Notes under the pieces: model-generated | Told to the model about the DNA's origin: nothing | The model's database searches: none | Seen by the model: only the letters and a program-made list of their open reading frames with translations | DNA from: Oscillospiraceae bacterium | GTDB lineage: Bacteria > Bacillota > Clostridia > Oscillospirales > Ruminococcaceae | Length of the DNA: 9,780 nucleotides | Reading direction: 5' to 3' | NCBI GenBank assembly: GCA_019423445.1 | Contig: JAHZBJ010000006.1 | Location: 12,003 to 21,782, forward strand | Program-made: the position numbers and the translations under genes | Part shown: one piece after another, positions 7,105 through 9,780 of the stretch | Layout: every line of letters begins with the position of its first letter | Position numbering within the stretch: position 1 is the stretch's first letter

Positions 7105-8265
7105 ATGAAAGAGACCTTTATGGGGTACCGACGCCCTGACGGGGGTGTGGGGATCAGAAATTATGTGGCTGTTTTATCCACTGTCTGCTGCGCCAATATG
7201 GTGGCGGAAAAGATCGCAAAAGAAGTGGACGGGGCGGTGGCTATCTGTCACGGACACGGCTGCGGCCGCCGGCCGGAACGGGCGATGCACAACAGGGTTT
7301 TGGTAGGCCTGGGGACCAATCCCAATATTTATGGCGTTGTGGTAGTGAGTCTGGGCTGTGAAGGCACTCCCGCAGCATGGGTGGCGGAAGAGATCCGGAA
7401 GAGCGGACGGCCGGTACAACTGCTGACGATACAGAACGAGGGATCGTTAAAGACCGTTGAGAAGGGAATTGAAGCGGCAAGGAAGATGGCGGAAGAGGCC
7501 AGCCGCATACAGCGGGAAGAAACACCTCTGGAACAGCTCATGCTGGGGATGGAGTGCGGCGGTTCCGATGCCCTTTCCGGGGTAACAGCCAATCCCGGCA
7601 TCGGCAACCTTTCGGATTGGATGATCCAAAAGGGCGGCACGGCGGTTTTGACGGAGACCACGGAATTGATTGGTACCACGGGTATTTTGTGCAAGCGCGC
7701 AGCGGATGTGGAAGTGAGGGAAAGAATCTGTCAGGTAGTGGAAGACGCGCATCAGAATACATTGGTGTGCCTGGGCGAAAACGCCGCCAGGGCAATTGCC
7801 CCTGGAAATATGGACGGCGGAATGTCTACCATCCAGGAAAAGGCCCTGGGGTGTGTGCGGAAGGGCGGCAGTTCTCAGATTACCCAGGTGGTGGATTACG
7901 GCGAAAAACCCACCCGAAAGGGCCTTGTGATTATGGACGGCCCAGGTTATGACGCGGAGTCCTTGACGGGACTGGCTGCCATGGGATGCCAGATTATCTT
8001 TTTCAGCACTGGCAGAGGCACCCCTCTGGGCTTCCCCATTGTGCCGGTGGTGAAAGTGGCCAGCAACAGCAACCTCTATCGCAGAATGGAGGATGATATG
8101 GACGTCAATGCCGGACAGCTGCTGGAGGATGGCTTTACTTTCCAGCAGCTGCTGGAAGAGATGGCCGGAAAGCTTTTGGAGACTGCCGATGGCCAGCTGA
8201 CCAAATGTGAAAAGAACGGGCAGACGGACTATGTATGCCTGTGGAGTTACAGCAAGTCCATTTGA
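7105..8265 (+). CDS. UxaA-family hydro-lyase, large catalytic subunit (altronate dehydratase/sulfolactate lyase-like)
   Basis: A 386-residue protein matching the C-terminal catalytic domain of UxaA/GarD-type enzymes, which use a divalent metal to remove water from sugar acids; the related SuyB removes sulfite from sulfolactate. Signature motifs: CHGHGCGRRPE (H49, H51, C53), SLGCEG (C85, E86), MECGGSDALSG (E150, C151, D155), NPGIGNLSD (N163), GNMDGG, STGRGTPLGFPIVP (from about S301) and MDVNAG near the C-terminus. All the usual conserved Cys, His, Asp and Asn positions I know of appear intact. The start ATG 7105 has AAAGGAG seven bases upstream. The gene is close behind the SAF subunit, so the two probably form one enzyme. 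Substrate candidates are altronate, galactarate or talarate-like acids, or sulfolactate; sequence reading alone does not choose. No uronate isomerase, reductase or KDG-pathway gene is in the window, which weakens a plain altronate role. Confidence 0.87.
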   Translation: MKETFMGYRRPDGGVGIRNYVAVLSTVCCANMVAEKIAKEVDGAVAICHGHGCGRRPERAMHNRVLVGLGTNPNIYGVVVVSLGCEGTPAAWVAEEIRKSGRPVQLLTIQNEGSLKTVEKGIEAARKMAEEASRIQREETPLEQLMLGMECGGSDALSGVTANPGIGNLSDWMIQKGGTAVLTETTELIGTTGILCKRAADVEVRERICQVVEDAHQNTLVCLGENAARAIAPGNMDGGMSTIQEKALGCVRKGGSSQITQVVDYGEKPTRKGLVIMDGPGYDAESLTGLAAMGCQIIFFSTGRGTPLGFPIVPVVKVASNSNLYRRMEDDMDVNAGQLLEDGFTFQQLLEEMAGKLLETADGQLTKCEKNGQTDYVCLWSYSKSI

Positions 8266-8305
8266 AGCTCGGAAAAGAAGCGCCCGGGAAAAAGGGAGGC
8301 CGGTA

Positions 8306-8310
8306 GGGAG
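8306..8310 (+). promoter_or_regulatory. Ribosome binding site of the PrpR-like activator gene
   Basis: GGGAG ends seven bases before ATG 8318 and follows another GGGAG at about 8294-8298. The 52-base gap after the hydro-lyase gene shows no terminator hairpin and no clear promoter, so the activator is probably read from the operon. Confidence 0.6.
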
Positions 8311-8317
8311 AAGAATT

Positions 8318-9780
8318 ATGAAAAATGTGCTGATAGTAGTTCCGTTTCGCCAGTTAGAGCCGTTTTACCGCAGGGAATTGGAAAAACGGGGCCTGGATAT
8401 CGACATTATTACCGTGGTGCGGGAGCAGGACAAAAACTATTCCAAATCTATTATGAAGCGGGTGGAGGAGAAGATCTCCGGAGGGAAAGATATTATCGTA
8501 GCCCGCGGGACTCTGGCCTCTGAAATACGCGCCCGATTCCCCCAAGTCCATGTGGTGGAGCTGGAAGTGACGGATTTGGATGTGCTGGAAACCATGCAGA
8601 AATATGTGGGAACCAACAAAAGCATCGCCGTGGTGGAATGTGAATCCTTTACCCGAAAGGTGCGCAGGGTGGGTTACATTCTGGGGGTTCCGGTAAGTGA
8701 ATTTACGGTGCAGACAGTGGCCCAGCTCAGAGAAGGAATTTTGGGGGATGCCCAAGCGGGATATGACGTCATTATGGGGGGCGGATGGGGAGAGTACGAT
8801 GATCAGCATTTGAGATTGTTGGAATCCTATCAGGTGGATTACGAAATGATAGGCTGTTCCCGGGAGGCCGTGGCAGCCTCCGTAGAGCGTGCCCTGGAGG
8901 TTTGCCGCACAGTGCAGGGAGAAAAAGAGAAGAAGGAGATGCTTTGCACCATCATCAATTTTTCTCCCAACGGGCTGATTGCGGTGGACAGCGAAGGCAA
9001 GATCATTATTTTCAACAATACTGCGCAGAAGATCCTCGGCCTGGACGAGCTGGCTCAGGGGAGATCCATTTCCGAGGTGGTACCGGAGCTGCGGTTGGAC
9101 GTGGCGCTGAAAAATGAAAAAGAAGAGAAAAACTGGGTATTGAAAGACCGAAACCTGATGGTGAGCAATATATTGCTTCGGAACCGGAAGGAGGTCTTTG
9201 GGGCCATCTCCTCTTTCCAGGCCATTAAAGATTTGGAAGAGTCAAACCGCAAGCTGCGTTCTCAAATGGCGCAAAAAGGATTGGTGGCTCATTATACCTT
9301 TGATGACCTTATTGGCGCCAGCCCGCGGATGGAACAGACCAAGAACCTGGCAAAGACCTTCTGCAAATTGGATTCCACCGTTCTGATCACCGGGGAAACG
9401 GGCACCGGAAAAGAGATTTTGGCCCAATCCATCCACAACGCCAGCCACAGAAAGGATCAGCCCTTTGTGGCGGTCAACTGTTCGGCCCTTCCCAGCAGCC
9501 TTCTGGAAAGCGAACTTTTCGGATATGCCGATGGAGCTTTTACAGGTGCGAAACGCGGGGGGAGCATGGGGCTTTTTGAGCTGGCCCACAAGGGTACGAT
9601 TTTCCTGGATGAAATAGGGGAGATCGATAAACGCATGCAGGCGCTTCTCCTTCGGGTCCTCCAGGAAAAGGAAGTCCGGAGGGTGGGGGGAGAAAAGGTG
9701 ATCCCTGTGGATGTGCGGATTATCGCTGCCACCAACCAGGACCTTTATGAGGCGGTACTCAACGGGGATTTCCGAAACGA
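8318..9780 (+). CDS. PrpR-type sigma-54-dependent transcriptional activator (3' end beyond the window)
   Basis: Enhancer-binding protein that uses ATP to open sigma-54 promoters. The frame stays open from ATG 8318 to the window end (487 codons, no stop); full length is expected near 620-650 residues, so the end of the AAA+ module and the DNA-binding helix-turn-helix lie outside. Domains seen: residues 1 to about 195 resemble the PrpR N-terminal sensor (opening MKNVLIVVPFRQLEP, later GGGWGEYDDQH); about 208-308 form a PAS domain (FSPNGLIAVDSEGKIIIFNN); from about 330 comes the AAA+ domain with Walker A GETGTGKE (359-366), the sigma-54-contacting GAFTGA loop (406-411), Walker B IFLDE (428-432) and sensor I IIAATN (468-473). 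The PrpR sensor class is known to respond to small organic acids (2-methylcitrate in propionate catabolism). It most likely activates the promoter at 3463-3480 and so its own operon. It is not necessarily a propionate regulator. Confidence 0.92.
   Translation, partial: MKNVLIVVPFRQLEPFYRRELEKRGLDIDIITVVREQDKNYSKSIMKRVEEKISGGKDIIVARGTLASEIRARFPQVHVVELEVTDLDVLETMQKYVGTNKSIAVVECESFTRKVRRVGYILGVPVSEFTVQTVAQLREGILGDAQAGYDVIMGGGWGEYDDQHLRLLESYQVDYEMIGCSREAVAASVERALEVCRTVQGEKEKKEMLCTIINFSPNGLIAVDSEGKIIIFNNTAQKILGLDELAQGRSISEVVPELRLDVALKNEKEEKNWVLKDRNLMVSNILLRNRKEVFGAISSFQAIKDLEESNRKLRSQMAQKGLVAHYTFDDLIGASPRMEQTKNLAKTFCKLDSTVLITGETGTGKEILAQSIHNASHRKDQPFVAVNCSALPSSLLESELFGYADGAFTGAKRGGSMGLFELAHKGTIFLDEIGEIDKRMQALLLRVLQEKEVRRVGGEKVIPVDVRIIAATNQDLYEAVLNGDFRN

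Noticed and set aside
1..9780. CRISPR array, tRNA, rRNA, insertion sequence or phage genes
   Set aside because: No regularly spaced repeats, cloverleaf-type or rRNA sequence, transposase, integrase or terminal inverted repeats were seen on either strand.

Overview
The base composition (moderately GC-rich), strong AGGAGG-type ribosome binding sites, tightly packed same-strand genes and the protein families suggest an anaerobic Firmicute of class Clostridia, possibly an Oscillospiraceae-like gut bacterium. This placement is inferred from style and gene content, not from a marker gene. All genes seen are on the + strand.

Region 1 (1-3176) holds one large gene for a membrane-anchored cell-wall endopeptidase. 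It has a very long, charged, probably cytoplasmic N-terminal tail, one membrane segment, then LysM, G5 and M23 metallopeptidase domains outside the cell. A near-perfect hairpin terminator follows and isolates it from what comes next.

Region 2 (3177-3516) is a non-coding control region. Its most informative element is a well-matched sigma-54 (-24/-12) promoter at 3463-3480. Upstream of it lie a 6-4-6 inverted repeat and a pair of related direct repeats, at distances where enhancer-binding proteins usually bind.

Region 3 (3517-9780) is a compact gene cluster that reads as one operon: an MFS carboxylate-type transporter, a phosphate butyryl/acyltransferase (Ptb family), a butyrate-kinase family acyl kinase (Buk), a split UxaA-family hydro-lyase (90-aa SAF-domain subunit plus 386-aa catalytic subunit), and a PrpR-type sigma-54-dependent activator that runs off the right edge. 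Most junctions overlap or are separated by only a few bases.

Read together, region 3 looks like a self-regulated catabolic module. A small or sugar-derived hydroxy acid would be imported by the MFS protein and dehydrated (or otherwise eliminated) by the UxaA-type enzyme. Downstream carbon would become an acyl-CoA, which Ptb and Buk turn into a free acid with ATP gain. The PrpR-like activator would sense a pathway acid and fire the sigma-54 promoter. The substrate is not identifiable from this sequence, and no acyl-CoA-forming enzyme lies inside the window, so the pathway is a hypothesis. The combination of a split UxaA hydro-lyase with Ptb-Buk under PrpR/sigma-54 control is the best candidate for something undescribed here.
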